Positions 16,816 to 25,023 of a DNA stretch of 43,638 nt are shown here, one piece after another. The first letter of the stretch is position 1, and every line of letters starts with the position of its first letter. This stretch comes from Bacteroidales bacterium (GTDB taxonomy: Bacteria > Bacteroidota > Bacteroidia > Bacteroidales > JAAYJT01): positions 1-43,638 of the forward strand of contig JAAYJT010000046.1 of assembly GCA_012522795.1 (NCBI GenBank), in the 5' to 3' direction. A program made the position numbers and the translations under genes. Below the pieces are notes generated by a model. That model saw only the letters and a list, made by a program, of their open reading frames with translations. It was not told where the DNA came from and searched no databases.

Positions 16816-17580
16816 TCAGTATTCAATGTCAAGTACTACAGGACAATGATCGGAGTGCTTTGCCTGAGGAAGGATTTGTGCACCCTGCAGATTCCCGGCA
16901 AGGTTCTCGGTAACCATGTGATAATCAATACGCCAGCCCAGATTCCTTGCTCTTGCGTTCGCTCTGAAACTCCACCAGGTATATTGATGTGGTTCCTGAT
17001 TGAACACTCTGAAAGTATCAACAAACCCTGAAGAAAGAAAATATGTCATCCATTCTCGCTCTTCAGGCAGGAAACCTGAGTTCTTTGCATTTCCAACCGG
17101 ATCGTGGATATCAATAGGTTTGTGACAAATATTATAATCTCCGGAAATTATCAGTTTTGATCGGCTTTGACGTAATGACTGAACATAATCATAGAAATCG
17201 CTAAGCCAGATCATTTTAAAAGCCTGACGCTCATCTCCGCTAGAACCCGAAGGATGATAGACGCTGACAATGCTCAAATCTCCAAAATCAACCCTGAGAA
17301 ATCGCCCTTCATCATCATATTTTGAAATCCCCATTCCGTAAATTACGTTATCAGGAACTTTTTTGGTAAGGATCCCCACACCGCTATAACCTTTTTTCTT
17401 AGCTGAATACCAGTATGATCTGTAACCAAGAGCTTCAAATTCAAGAACGGGTATCTGTTCAAATTGTGCCTTGGTTTCCTGTAGGCAGAGCACATCAGGG
17501 TCAGCAGCCCTGAGCCACCCGGTCAGCCCTTTAGATACAGCCGAGCGAATGCCGTTGACATTATAAGTAATAATTTTCAT
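16816..17580 (-). CDS. xth: Exodeoxyribonuclease III (AP endonuclease, ExoA/XthA type)
   Basis: This 254-residue enzyme of the endonuclease/exonuclease/phosphatase fold acts in base-excision repair, incising abasic sites and removing 3' blocks. The N-terminal MKIITYNVNGIRSA is characteristic. Other motifs are LQETKAQ (catalytic Glu), SVYHPSG, ISGDYNICH (Asp and Asn), LGWRIDYHM, and the C-terminal KHSDHCPV (Asp-His pair). Length and motifs are complete. It precedes nothing in obvious operon arrangement; the kinase start lies 148 nt further along the same strand. recJ, another DNA-repair nuclease, lies upstream. Confidence 0.95.
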   Translation of the reverse strand: MKIITYNVNGIRSAVSKGLTGWLRAADPDVLCLQETKAQFEQIPVLEFEALGYRSYWYSAKKKGYSGVGILTKKVPDNVIYGMGISKYDDEGRFLRVDFGDLSIVSVYHPSGSSGDERQAFKMIWLSDFYDYVQSLRQSRSKLIISGDYNICHKPIDIHDPVGNAKNSGFLPEEREWMTYFLSSGFVDTFRVFNQEPHQYTWWSFRANARARNLGWRIDYHMVTENLAGNLQGAQILPQAKHSDHCPVVLDIEY

Positions 17581-17770
17581 TTTAGGAATTAAGAGTAAAC
17601 AAGAAAACTGCTAAAGTAGGAAAAGAATTAGTAAACGCAAGTCCTGAACTCTGAACAACATGAATTAAACATTGCAATTAAAGATTTATCTCCTTGTTTT
17701 TTCAATAAATGTGGATTCGGGATTGCCTTAGTTGTGGAAAACTCTGTTAAATTAAGTTTCAAGCTTTTTA

Positions 17771-19519
17771 TTATCCCAGGCTTTTATTGTCGAAACTGAT
17801 GTCTTTAACATTAAGCTGCAGATTAACATTTCCATTCCAGAAATTTTCTTCAACATGATAACAAATGCTAAAAGGTTCGCCGGATAAGATCTTATTTATA
17901 TGCTGTCCTTGCTGAAATGCAATTGCTGAGAACGGGAAACCTCTGGTTTCACGATGTACCACTTCGAATTTCAGATGGTTTTTTCCAACAACCCTTGCAT
18001 TACCTGTATCAATCAATCCACTGGTTTGAAATATCGGCGACATATTTCCTGGGCCAAAAGGAGCAAACTGCTTTAGAATTCTCATGAATTTGGAATTGAT
18101 CTGATTAAGATTAATGGTAAGGTCAATTTCAACTTCAGGAATTAACATGCTTTCGGTAATATTTTCAGAAACAACCTTACCAAAACACTTGCAGAAGGAA
18201 TCAAATTTATCGGGTATTATTGATAGTCCGGCGGCATATTTATGGCCTCCGAAATGCTCAATATACTCACTGCAGGCATCAATAGCATCGTAAACATCAA
18301 AATCTTTAACTGAACGTGCCGAACCGGTAATTGTATCATTTGATCTAGTAAATACAATAGTAGGACGATAATAGTAATCAGTTAAACGCGAGGCAACTAT
18401 ACCAATGACCCCTTTATGCCAGTCAGGATTATAAACTATTGTTGATTTACTATTTTTAAGCTCTTCATTTTCGTTTATCATATCAAGAGCTTCTTGTGTG
18501 GTTTGCATATCAAGGTTGCGGCGCGAAGTATTATACTGGTTAATTTGCGTTGCCATCATTGATGCAATTTCAAAATTGCCGGAAATCAATAACGCTACAG
18601 ATTCCCTTCCGCTTTCCATTCTTCCTGCAGCATTGATGCGTGGTCCTATGTAAAACACCAGGTCGTTTATGTTCATTTCTCTGGTGAAAACCATGGTGTC
18701 AGTATTTATAATGCCGCATACTTCCATAATGGCAAGAATTCCAGGACGGGGTTCTGAATTTAATAGGTTAAGTCCCAGGTGTGCCAGAATACGGTTCTCA
18801 CCAGTTATAGGAACAATATCAGCAGCAATGCTTATAGTAACAAGGTCCAGATATTTAATAAGAGATTTTTTTGATTCCTTCTCCCATGATTGCATTAATC
18901 CCTGGATAAGTTTGAACCCGATACCACAACCGGATAGTTCTTTATAAGGATAGTTACAATCCGTTCTTTTAGGGTCAAGCACGGCATAAGCCTGTGGAAT
19001 TTCTTCGCCCGGGCGATGATGATCACAAATTATAAAATCAATATTACGTTCATTAGCGTAATTCACTTTATCAACAGCTTTTATTCCGCAATCGAGTGAA
19101 ATGATAAGACTAAAACCATGCTCATATGCGTAGTCAATACCTATTTCCGAAATTCCGTATCCTTCGCTATAACGGTCGGGAATGTAATAATCCAGGCGCT
19201 CATACCGCTCTCTTAAAAACGAATATACTAATGCCACCGCCGAGGTTCCGTCAACATCGTAATCGCCGTAAACAAGGATCTTTTCATTGTTTTTCAGAGC
19301 CTGTGTTATACGTTCAACAGCTCGGTCCATATCTTTCATCAGGAAAGGATCATGCAAATGATCAATTTGAGGACGGAAAAAAGATCTGGCTTCATTAAAG
19401 GAATTAATATCCCTTTGAACCAGTAAATTGGCAATAACCTCGTCAATTCCCAACACCCTCTTAAGATGTTCGACTAACTCTTTATCACCCCTCTTCTTTA
19501 CAACCCACCTTTTTTCCAT
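17771..19519 (-). CDS. recJ: Single-stranded-DNA-specific exonuclease RecJ
   Basis: This 582-residue DHH-family 5'-3' single-strand exonuclease acts in recombination repair and mismatch processing. The DHH domain shows VYGDYDVDGTSAVAL (about 83-97), SLDCGIKAVD and CDHHRPGEEIP. The DHHA1 domain shows HKGVIGIVASRL, GSARSV and the glycine-rich FGGHKYAAGLS. A C-terminal OB-like domain completes the protein. The length is typical for RecJ. It has its own promoter 20 nt upstream. recJ, xth and recO all occur within 9 kb, but on different transcripts. Confidence 0.95.
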   Translation of the reverse strand: MEKRWVVKKRGDKELVEHLKRVLGIDEVIANLLVQRDINSFNEARSFFRPQIDHLHDPFLMKDMDRAVERITQALKNNEKILVYGDYDVDGTSAVALVYSFLRERYERLDYYIPDRYSEGYGISEIGIDYAYEHGFSLIISLDCGIKAVDKVNYANERNIDFIICDHHRPGEEIPQAYAVLDPKRTDCNYPYKELSGCGIGFKLIQGLMQSWEKESKKSLIKYLDLVTISIAADIVPITGENRILAHLGLNLLNSEPRPGILAIMEVCGIINTDTMVFTREMNINDLVFYIGPRINAAGRMESGRESVALLISGNFEIASMMATQINQYNTSRRNLDMQTTQEALDMINENEELKNSKSTIVYNPDWHKGVIGIVASRLTDYYYRPTIVFTRSNDTITGSARSVKDFDVYDAIDACSEYIEHFGGHKYAAGLSIIPDKFDSFCKCFGKVVSENITESMLIPEVEIDLTINLNQINSKFMRILKQFAPFGPGNMSPIFQTSGLIDTGNARVVGKNHLKFEVVHRETRGFPFSAIAFQQGQHINKILSGEPFSICYHVEENFWNGNVNLQLNVKDISFDNKSLG

Positions 19520-19538
19520 GTTGAAATTTCTTGAATTA

Positions 19539-19546
19539 CAAAAGTA
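19539..19546 (-). promoter_or_regulatory. -7 box for recJ (TACTTTTG on minus strand)
   Basis: A TAnnTTTG match lies 19 nt upstream of the recJ ATG at 19519, giving a short conventional leader. Confidence 0.45.
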
Positions 19547-19728
19547 CCATTTTCTTTACAATAATTGAATATTCACAAGCTTTTAAAATAATAAAACAGA
19601 CATATTACCGAATCCGGAGAATAATCCCCACCTGACAACAAAGGCTTAATATGATTAATGCATTAGTATCACAAAGTTTACAGGCTCTTGTACAAATATT
19701 GCAAGAATTAGAAACAATCATAAATCAT

Positions 19729-19744
19729 TTTGATTTTCGTCAAA
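19729..19744. promoter_or_regulatory. FNR/CRP-family-like palindrome TTTGATTTTCGTCAAA
   Basis: Outer arms TTTGA and TCAAA are perfectly inverted around 6 bp. Read as TTGAT-N4-GTCAA it differs from the FNR half-site pair TTGAT-N4-ATCAA at one base. It lies about 185 bp upstream of recJ and 200 bp upstream of the zinc-ribbon -7 box, far for a standard activator. Symmetry is real; regulator identity is a guess. Confidence 0.3.
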
Positions 19745-19943
19745 TACCATGAATTTTATGATCTCTGTTCAGGTAATGTCGGACATCTTTCTGAAAAACA
19801 CATCTTAAAATACTATAATTAAGCACATTGTCAACTAAAATTAACAATTTGTCACCTCATTTTATCTGCCTCATTACACTTCAATTACTACCCGGAGCTT
19901 TATTTACATATTTTAGCGTACGACTTAATTCATGAATTTGAAC

Positions 19944-19951
19944 TAATTTTG
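19944..19951 (+). promoter_or_regulatory. -7 box (TAATTTTGC) for the zinc-ribbon/endonuclease operon
   Basis: A perfect TAnnTTTGC match lies 30 nt upstream of the chosen ATG at 19982. It also makes an alternative TTG start at 19964 unlikely, because that codon would fall almost at the transcription start. Confidence 0.5.
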
Positions 19952-19981
19952 CATCCAAAATAATTGTCAAATAATATTTCC

Positions 19982-20215
19982 ATGAAAATGAAATTTAAAT
20001 GTCCTGAATGTTCAAAGCTTTTTGAAGCCGAAGGAACAAGAATAGAATATCATAGCCCGATTTACGGGCCATGTGCTAAATATGTAGGATATTGCCCTGA
20101 CTGCAATGTAGAAAGTGATGAATACCGTGAACCCAATCCCGGAAAGAAATATCAAAACTACGAACCAGTATCACCTCCCGGTTGCTGCTGTAGCGGCGGA
20201 AGTTGTGACTTTTAA
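19982..20215 (+). CDS. Small cysteine-rich zinc-ribbon-like protein
   Basis: This 77-residue protein begins with a CPEC knuckle (KFKCPECSKLF), followed by a lone Cys in GPCAKYVG and then CPDC. Two CxxC pairs separated by about 35 residues are the usual pattern of a zinc ribbon. The C terminus is glycine- and cysteine-rich, ending GCCCSGGSCDF. That is unusual and could bind metal or a thiol cofactor. There is no signal peptide, so it is probably cytoplasmic. I do not recognise a named family. It lies 11 nt upstream of a secreted endonuclease I gene and is likely co-transcribed. An in-frame TTG at 19964 would add six residues but is disfavoured by promoter position. Confidence 0.7.
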   Translation: MKMKFKCPECSKLFEAEGTRIEYHSPIYGPCAKYVGYCPDCNVESDEYREPNPGKKYQNYEPVSPPGCCCSGGSCDF

Positions 20216-20226
20216 TTTAGTTTTCC

Positions 20227-21288
20227 ATGAGATTTCTGAATTTTTGCATAGCAATTTTCATCTTTTCCCTTAAGGTTGATGCACAACCTGCTGATTATTA
20301 CAGCAGTGCTACAGGTCTTACAGGAATTGCTCTGCAACAGGCATTGCACAATATCATCAAAAATCATCAGGCTCAGTCCTATGCTTCTTTATATGGTCAT
20401 TTTCAGGTAACTGACTGCAAGCCCAATATGGTTGTTTGGGATATGTATTCCGATGTTCCGGGTGGTACACCGGCTTATATTTATCATTACAATGCCGGTG
20501 ATGAATGTGGTAACTACTCAAGAGAAGGCGATTGCTATAACCGTGAGCATTCTTTCCCGAAAAGCTGGTTTGGAGGTAATATAACACCAATGTACACCGA
20601 TCTTTTTCACCTGTATCCTACTGATGGCTACGTAAACAACCGCCGCGCCAACTATCCTTACGGAGAGGTCGGCTCTGCAACATGGACTTCAACGAATGGA
20701 AGCAAGGTAGGAAGCAATACATTTCCAGGATATTCAGGTATTGTGTTTGAACCTGTTGATGAGTACAAAGGTGATTTTGCCCGAACCTATTTTTATATGG
20801 CTGTCAGATATTACGGGCAGGATGGCAGTTGGCCCGGCAGCCCCATGCATAACGGCGCACAACTTAAACCATGGGCGCTTAATCTATTGAAAACATGGCA
20901 TTTACAAGATTCGGTCAGCCAGAAAGAAATAGACCGTAATGATGTAGTTTATGAAATACAGGGCAATCGTAATCCTTTTATTGACCATCCGGAATTTGCC
21001 TGGGCAATATGGGGCGGATTAACTGCTATTGAAGAATTGATAGAAATAACCGGAATAACTGTTTATCCGGTTCCGGCAATTGATCATTGTTTTATATCAT
21101 TTTCCGAACCCATTACTACCCTCCCGGTTTCAGCTTTGTTCGACCCTGCGGGAAGGCAAATAAATATCAGTACAAGCCTTGATAATGGCAATATTATGAT
21201 TGATACATCCGATCTGCCAAAAGGATTTTATATCATTGCCATACAATTCGAAAATACTAATCCAATAGTTGCGAAAATTGTTAAATAA
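20227..21288 (+). CDS. Secreted endonuclease I family nuclease with T9SS sorting domain
   Basis: This 353-residue protein has a signal peptide (about 1-20, ending VDAQ). The endonuclease I domain covers about 20-260. Hallmarks are CYNREHSFPKSWFGG with the catalytic His108, DLFHLYPTDGYVNNRRANYP with metal-binding Asn and Arg residues, and NGAQLKPWALNLLKTWH. The last ~75 residues (ITGITVYPVPAIDHCFISF through LPKGFYIIAIQ) form a type A T9SS sorting domain. It is probably an extracellular or surface DNase/RNase used for nutrient scavenging or biofilm DNA turnover. It follows the small zinc-ribbon gene by 11 nt. Confidence 0.9.
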   Translation: MRFLNFCIAIFIFSLKVDAQPADYYSSATGLTGIALQQALHNIIKNHQAQSYASLYGHFQVTDCKPNMVVWDMYSDVPGGTPAYIYHYNAGDECGNYSREGDCYNREHSFPKSWFGGNITPMYTDLFHLYPTDGYVNNRRANYPYGEVGSATWTSTNGSKVGSNTFPGYSGIVFEPVDEYKGDFARTYFYMAVRYYGQDGSWPGSPMHNGAQLKPWALNLLKTWHLQDSVSQKEIDRNDVVYEIQGNRNPFIDHPEFAWAIWGGLTAIEELIEITGITVYPVPAIDHCFISFSEPITTLPVSALFDPAGRQINISTSLDNGNIMIDTSDLPKGFYIIAIQFENTNPIVAKIVK

Positions 21289-21431
21289 GCTGTCGTTTTT
21301 TCGAAATTATTGGACAAAAAGGTCTTGTTTTATAATACTGACATAGATCACCAATACCCTTATATGTTGTAAACCGTTTGATTAAACAATATTTATAATT
21401 TCAGACAGTTTATTTAAGATCGGTAATACTT

Positions 21432-21454
21432 TTAAAGATCAGTGGTATCTTTAA
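21432..21454. repeat. Inverted repeat TTAAAGAT/ATCTTTAA upstream of porZ
   Basis: Perfect 8-bp arms (21432-21439, 21447-21454) enclose 7 nt. The segment just before (from about 21412, TTTAAGATCGGTAATACTTT) resembles it, giving an approximate 20-bp direct repeat. It is ~80 bp upstream of the porZ ATG and may be an operator or a terminator-like hairpin for the endonuclease gene. Confidence 0.3.
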
Positions 21455-21532
21455 CGTCCAATAAAAATAATACTACTTTGGTTTCACACCTTTGTTCATT
21501 TTTAATAATTAACTGACAAACAATATATTAGC

Positions 21533-23896
21533 ATGAAGATATTAAAATCACTCCCTGTTTTTCTTCTTATGTGGTTGTTTTTAATTAAAGCCACAAATTC
21601 TCAGGGAGTAGGGATCGGGCAATGGAGAGAGCATTTGCCATATCAGAATGTAATTTCAATTGCCGAACTCGGTGATCTGATATATGCCGCAACGCCCTAC
21701 AGCCTGTTTTACTATAACCGTTCGGATGCAAGCATATCGAGGCTGAGCAAAGTAAATGGATTGTCGGATGTGAATATCAGTGTTATAGCTTCCAATCCTG
21801 ATCAAACCACACTTATTATTGCTTACTCAAATGCTAATATTGATTTGCTTCAGCAGGGCAATATCATCAGTATAAGTGATATAAAGCGCAAACCCATTAT
21901 GGGAAATAAAACCATTAACAATATTACCTTTATCGGTGAATATGCTTACCTGTCATGTGGATTTGGTATTGTAAAACTGGATATAAAAAGGCATGAAATC
22001 GTTGACACATATTATATAGGCTCCAGCGGAACAAGTATCAAAATATACGATATTGCCTATTATTCGCCTGATTCAAGTATTTATGCCACTACTGAATCGG
22101 GTATTTTGTATGCTGATATTAACAGTCCTAATCTGGCTCATTTTATTTATTGGCACTCGGCAAATATTCCCGGAAGTTATTCAGCCCCGTTCAATCATAT
22201 AATTAGTTTTCAAAACAAACTGATTGCAAACAAATCCGGGAACAATCAGAATAATGACACATTGTTTGTTTTTGACGGTTCATCGTGGAAACACTTTGAT
22301 AACAGCCATACCAGAAGTGTTAAACAGTTAAAGACAGGTAATAACAAACTACTCGTCACACGCTATAACGAAGTATTTATTTATGATCAAAACTTTGCGG
22401 AACTTGTACGAATATCTGATTACAAATCAGGTACTATAAACTCGCGTGATGCCATTATTGCCGGCGATGGAAAGACTTATATCGCTGATATGGGTTCGGG
22501 ATTAATGAGGCAGGCTGATAACGATTTCCGTTTTGAGTCAATAAGACCAAATGGACCTGCCTCTCATGAGGTTTTTGCAATGCAGGCAGCAAAATCAAAT
22601 GTTTACATGGTTCCGGGTGCCAGAACAAGCTGGTGGGATAATACATGGAAATCGCCTTCACTTTCAATTTTCAAAGGACAAAACTGGACAACAAGGCATT
22701 CCTATAATACATCGGGCATGGAAAATTTCAACGACTTGTTGAGCATTGCAGTAGACCCTCTTAATCATAATCATTTATTTGTTGGTTCGTGGGGAAAAGG
22801 CATGTTTGAAATGCTTGATGAACAAATAGTTGCACGATATGACGAAACAAACAGCTCTCTCAAATTCCATACCCTGCGTAACGACTGGATAGGTGTAGGA
22901 GGCATTGCTTTTGATAATCAGGGTAATGCGTGGGTTACAAATAACCATTCCACAGATTTGCTTTCAGTAAGAAAAGCCGATGGAACATGGCGCTCATTTA
23001 ATCTGAGTCCTGTTGCTTCAGCCATTGAGCTTGGGGATATTGTGATTGACCACAGCAACCAAAAATGGATGTTGCTTCGTCAGCACGGATTGCTTGTTTT
23101 TAATGATAATGGAACTATTGACAATATTGCCGACGACCAGAAAAGAATGCTCACAGGTGTTGCCGGTAATGGTAACATCCCAGGTTCAATAATACAAAGT
23201 ATTGCAGTTGACCTGAATGGAGAACTTTGGATTGGCACTAACGAAGGGGTTGCTGTGATCAGAAATCCTGAAAATGTATTTACCGGAATTAATTTTGATG
23301 CCTATCAGCCATTAATCAACCAGGATGGTTATTGGGCAAACCTTCTTGTTACTGAGGCTATTACAGCCATTGCTGTTGATGGTGCAAACCGCAAATGGTT
23401 TGGAACTGATAAATCGGGTGTTTTCCTTATGTCGGCTGATGGCATGGAGCAGATATATAATTTCAACGAAGACAACAGCCCTTTACTTTCAAACTCTATT
23501 ACTTCCATTACCATTGATGAAAATGGAGAAGTCTATTTCGGTACCACCCGAGGTATTATCAGTTTCCGCTCTACTGCCACTGAAACTGTTCCAGTACTCA
23601 CTGATGTTGTGGTTTTTCCTAACCCTGTGCGTCCTGAATACAACGGACCTATTGCCATAAAAGGCTTAACGGGCAGAAGCGATATTAAGATAACCGATAT
23701 TGCAGGAAATCTTGTTTGGAAACAGGATGCCACAAGTTCAGCTTACCAGCGCGATACCGGAGTTTTTGGCGGTCAAACCATTTGGAGTGGAAGAACTCTT
23801 GACGGACAGAGGGCAAGATCAGGAGTTTACCTTGTTTTTATTTCCAATAATGATGGCAGCGAAACCATGGTTGCCAAAATTTTATTTATGCACTAA
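21533..23896 (+). CDS. porZ: PorZ-like T9SS component (two beta-propellers plus C-terminal sorting domain)
   Basis: This 787-residue protein has a signal peptide (about 1-23). Propeller-type repeats follow (VGIGQWREHLPYQNVISIAE at the start, then many short W/F-G-T-rich blades, for example ELWIGTNEGVAVIRN and NRKWFGTDKSGVFLM). A T9SS sorting-like C terminus of about 95 residues begins at VVVFPNPV and ends RSGVYLVFISNNDGSETMVAK. Length and order match PorZ, the surface protein that delivers anionic LPS to the T9SS attachment complex for cargo modification. Its position 4 nt before recO also fits what I recall of Bacteroidota genomes. The alternative is a generic two-component-regulator-propeller protein. 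It is plausibly needed to process the M28 and endonuclease I cargo encoded here. Confidence 0.8.
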   Translation: MKILKSLPVFLLMWLFLIKATNSQGVGIGQWREHLPYQNVISIAELGDLIYAATPYSLFYYNRSDASISRLSKVNGLSDVNISVIASNPDQTTLIIAYSNANIDLLQQGNIISISDIKRKPIMGNKTINNITFIGEYAYLSCGFGIVKLDIKRHEIVDTYYIGSSGTSIKIYDIAYYSPDSSIYATTESGILYADINSPNLAHFIYWHSANIPGSYSAPFNHIISFQNKLIANKSGNNQNNDTLFVFDGSSWKHFDNSHTRSVKQLKTGNNKLLVTRYNEVFIYDQNFAELVRISDYKSGTINSRDAIIAGDGKTYIADMGSGLMRQADNDFRFESIRPNGPASHEVFAMQAAKSNVYMVPGARTSWWDNTWKSPSLSIFKGQNWTTRHSYNTSGMENFNDLLSIAVDPLNHNHLFVGSWGKGMFEMLDEQIVARYDETNSSLKFHTLRNDWIGVGGIAFDNQGNAWVTNNHSTDLLSVRKADGTWRSFNLSPVASAIELGDIVIDHSNQKWMLLRQHGLLVFNDNGTIDNIADDQKRMLTGVAGNGNIPGSIIQSIAVDLNGELWIGTNEGVAVIRNPENVFTGINFDAYQPLINQDGYWANLLVTEAITAIAVDGANRKWFGTDKSGVFLMSADGMEQIYNFNEDNSPLLSNSITSITIDENGEVYFGTTRGIISFRSTATETVPVLTDVVVFPNPVRPEYNGPIAIKGLTGRSDIKITDIAGNLVWKQDATSSAYQRDTGVFGGQTIWSGRTLDGQRARSGVYLVFISNNDGSETMVAKILFMH

Positions 23897-23900
23897 AGTC

Positions 23901-24626
23901 ATGCTTCATCAGGTTCGTGGCATTGTTCTGCATCATTTACGCTATTCTGATACAAGCGTCATAGCAAAGATCTATACTAATAAATTTGGACTACAATCAT
24001 ATCTTGTAAAAGGTGTTGGTTCGTCAAGAGCTAAGATCAAACTAGGAATGTTTGAATGTCTTAACCTGCTTGAAATGGTGGTTTATTACCGCGAAAGAAA
24101 AAACCTGCAAACTATAAGGGAACTGCATCTGGCTCATTTTTTCACGACCCTGCATACCGATATCAGGAAAAGCACTCTGGCATTGTTCATCAATGAAGTT
24201 ATCAGCAAGTCAATAAAAGAAGAGGAAAGTAATCCTGCTCTTTTTGATTTTCTGTTTCAGATGGTACTTGATCTTGATGATCCGGATTTTTTCACTCCTG
24301 ATTTTCATTTGCGGTTTATGCTGAAATTTTCAAAGTTTTTAGGGTTCGAACCCAGAAAAAACTATACCCAAAACTCATGGTTTAACCTGCGTGAAGGAAT
24401 ATTTGAAGATCTCCGTACAGGTTCCGGAGAATATATTGCTCCTGAATATACAGGTTATCTAAACGACCTGCTTTGCATGGATAATTTGTGCGAACCATCA
24501 TTTTCAATACCGCCTCCTGCCCGTGCAATGCTGTTAAACAGGCTGATACACTATTACCGACTACACCTTCCGGAATTTGGTGAACTTAAGACTCCCGAAG
24601 TGCTTCATGAGATACTTAGTGCGTAA
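23901..24626 (+). CDS. recO: DNA repair protein RecO
   Basis: This 241-residue RecO loads RecA onto SSB-coated single strands in the RecFOR pathway. I start it at the ATG at 23901 (MLHQVRGIVLHHLRYSDTS), just after the porZ stop. The open frame extends about 200 bases further into porZ, but that portion does not resemble RecO. An N-terminal OB fold (about 1-80, with SYLVKGV and KIKLGMFECLNLLEM) is followed by a helical domain. The length matches Bacteroidota RecO (about 240). The 4-nt spacing to porZ implies translational coupling. Confidence 0.92.
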   Translation: MLHQVRGIVLHHLRYSDTSVIAKIYTNKFGLQSYLVKGVGSSRAKIKLGMFECLNLLEMVVYYRERKNLQTIRELHLAHFFTTLHTDIRKSTLALFINEVISKSIKEEESNPALFDFLFQMVLDLDDPDFFTPDFHLRFMLKFSKFLGFEPRKNYTQNSWFNLREGIFEDLRTGSGEYIAPEYTGYLNDLLCMDNLCEPSFSIPPPARAMLLNRLIHYYRLHLPEFGELKTPEVLHEILSA

Positions 24627-24695
24627 ATTCAGGTATTACATAGATATATTGATTGAATTTATTAATGGCTTAGGGTTTTGTATTGAAAGATTTTA

Positions 24696-24703
24696 TAATT
24701 TTG
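24696..24703 (+). promoter_or_regulatory. Candidate -7 box (TAATTTTGC) upstream of tRNA-Gln
   Basis: A perfect TAnnTTTGC match lies between recO and the tRNA, 167 nt before the tRNA's 5' end. It would give a long precursor. A closer but imperfect box (TTACTTTG, about 24820) is an alternative. Confidence 0.3.
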
Positions 24704-24870
24704 CACCCTCATTTTTGTTCTTTTAAATTTTAGTAATATATTTGAGGCATTGTAAACGATTTAGAAACAAAAAGTCAGGAAAACTGATGTTATATTTCTA
24801 AAACCGTTATACCCTCAAAATTACTTTGGTTAACATTATAATATATCCAAAGTTTGAACCGGATTAATCC

Positions 24871-24941
24871 TGTCCGATGGTGTAATGGTAGCACTGCAGA
24901 TTTTGGTTCTGCCTGTCTAGGTTCGAATCCTAGTCGGACAA
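24871..24941 (+). tRNA. tRNA-Gln, anticodon UUG
   Basis: This 71-nt gene folds into a standard cloverleaf. The acceptor is TGTCCGA/TCGGACA. The D arm is GTGT-AATGGTA-GCAC. The anticodon stem is GCAGA/TCTGC with loop TTTTGGT, so the anticodon is TTG at 24903-24905. The variable loop is 4 nt and the T arm is CTAGG/CCTAG. The first pair is U1-A72 and the discriminator is A. The 3' CCA is not encoded. U1-A72 is the bacterial identity pattern for tRNA-Gln. This matters because the same window encodes the archaeal-type GatDE. It is followed at once by a strong terminator. Confidence 0.97.
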
Positions 24942-24944
24942 CAT

Positions 24945-24973
24945 AAAAAAGCCTTGTATTTCAAGGCTTTTTT
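24945..24973. terminator. Bidirectional intrinsic terminator between tRNA-Gln and secA
   Basis: Stem GCCTTG (24951-24956) and CAAGGC (24962-24967) around TATTT is flanked by six As on the left and seven Ts on the right. It has a U-tract in both directions, ending the tRNA on the plus strand and secA on the minus strand. Confidence 0.85.
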
Positions 24974-25023
24974 ATTGGTATTTGCTAAAATATTAACTGA
25001 ATTTACTTTCCTGTATTAAAACT

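Larger units (their letters stand above)
19520..19981. other. 462-bp intergenic region between recJ and the zinc-ribbon gene
   Basis: There is no gene. It holds the recJ promoter (19539-19546), an FNR/CRP-like palindrome (19729-19744), a second short palindrome ATGTC-g-GACAT (19776-19786) and the -7 box of the zinc-ribbon gene (19944-19951). Confidence 0.6.

Noticed and set aside
23700-23900. Extended 5' part of the recO reading frame
   Set aside because: It lies inside porZ in another frame, and RecO-like sequence begins only at the ATG at 23901, which follows the porZ stop by 4 nt.
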